This document shows, piece by piece, positions 63,742 to 64,000 of a stretch of 64,000 nucleotides of DNA. Within the stretch, counting starts at the first letter, position 1; every line of letters starts with the position of its first letter. The DNA lies in the NCBI GenBank assembly GCA_946480015.1, contig CAMLIL010000017.1, positions 3,470 to 67,469 on the forward strand. The letters are read 5' to 3'. A program made the translations under genes and the position numbers. The DNA is from an uncultured Oxalobacteraceae bacterium (GTDB lineage Bacteria; Pseudomonadota; Gammaproteobacteria; Burkholderiales; Burkholderiaceae). The notes below the pieces were generated by a model. The model was not told the DNA's origin, did not search any database, and worked only from the letters and a program-made list of their open reading frames with translations.

Positions 63742-64000
63742 CAGATGCCCCAGACTTCGGACATGCGCACGAAGCCGCTCACGCCGTCGCGGTGGCGCAC
63801 CTTGGCCCAGCCGCCTTGCGTCTCGACCAGTTCCAGCAGCACGCCCTTGTCGGCACTCATGACGGCTGTGGCGTTCTCGTCCGCGGCCACGCGCAGGCGC
63901 GCATTGGGCACGCGCACCACCACCGTGCGGCGTGGCGACAATTGTTTCGATTCGATCCAGGCCAGGTCGCCCGTCACATCGCGCACCTTGGCCCATTCGC
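63741..64000 (-). CDS. SH3-domain protein, 5' end outside the window
   Basis: The visible 85 C-terminal residues contain a bacterial SH3-like repeat (RLRVAADENATAVMSADKG to WAKVRHRDGVSGFVRMSEVWGI) and end in an overlap with gpsA (TGATG). The frame is open to the window end (EWAKVRDVTGDLAWIE), where a second SH3 unit is suggested. It is probably a periplasmic protein; the N-terminus is not seen. Confidence 0.85.
   Translation of the reverse strand, partial: EWAKVRDVTGDLAWIESKQLSPRRTVVVRVPNARLRVAADENATAVMSADKGVLLELVETQGGWAKVRHRDGVSGFVRMSEVWGI

Overview
The window looks like chromosome from a Burkholderiales bacterium, most likely Oxalobacteraceae (Massilia / Duganella / Janthinobacterium type). 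The basis is high GC, a complete XrtA (exosortase A) exopolysaccharide locus with PEP-CTERM proteins, a betaproteobacterial Tad pilus locus, and housekeeping blocks (petABC-sspAB, mscL, gpsA) with recognisable betaproteobacterial proteins. The genus is inferred from gene content; no alignment was run.

Layout. (1) 1-9736, minus strand: a tightly packed XrtA operon reading chain-length determinant, tyrosine autokinase, outer-membrane protein, AAA ATPase, polysaccharide deacetylase, FemAB-like protein, glycosyltransferase, exosortase. Divergent from it are a secreted trypsin-like protease and the Wza/EpsE-type export lipoprotein (10074-11649). (2) 11850-16307, plus strand: a five-gene unit with a Cys-rich secreted-looking protein, a PqqD-like protein, an HprK-related kinase, a nucleotidyltransferase-like protein and a PCMH-type flavoprotein. 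This is the 'HPr-rel-A' neighbourhood and the best candidate here for an uncharacterised peptide or protein modification system. (3) 16308-23916: two paralogous PEP-CTERM proteins interleaved with two paralogous FeeM-like acyltransferases, then the TPR lipoprotein PrsT. Both PEP-CTERM genes have a sigma-54 promoter and, exactly 114 bp upstream of it, a shared 18-bp motif that looks like an activator site. (4) 24053-34000: small proteins, a MoaD-like protein next to a BNR beta-propeller, a LacI regulator with a palindromic operator, and an overlapping pair encoding IcmF and a fused indolepyruvate ferredoxin oxidoreductase. (5) 34136-49142: a GGDEF diguanylate cyclase divergent from a complete Tad/Flp pilus locus (flp, prepilin peptidase, an extra ATPase, cpaB, secretin, a miniature CpaD-like lipoprotein, three TadE/G proteins, tadZABCD-type genes) closing with a BON lipoprotein and a terminator. 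(6) 49280-52658: a gamma-glutamyltransferase-family protein, a BASS-type transporter and a frameshifted DUF2807-like gene. (7) 52868-55597: a decayed integrated element in tRNA-Thr(TGT), bounded by a perfect 47-bp direct repeat, with an integrase remnant, two cargo genes and a frameshifted DNA-binding-like gene. (8) 55625-64000: sspB, sspA, petC, petB, petA on the minus strand; mscL, an HtrA-type protease, a DUF2461 protein and a cupin on the plus strand; then gpsA and an SH3-domain protein that runs off the end.

How the parts fit. The first third is one surface-building programme: polymer synthesis and export, exosortase sorting of PEP-CTERM proteins, and sigma-54 control of the sorted proteins. 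The Tad pilus with a neighbouring diguanylate cyclase is a second surface and biofilm module. The regulators expected for the sigma-54 promoters (PrsK/PrsR) are not in the window.
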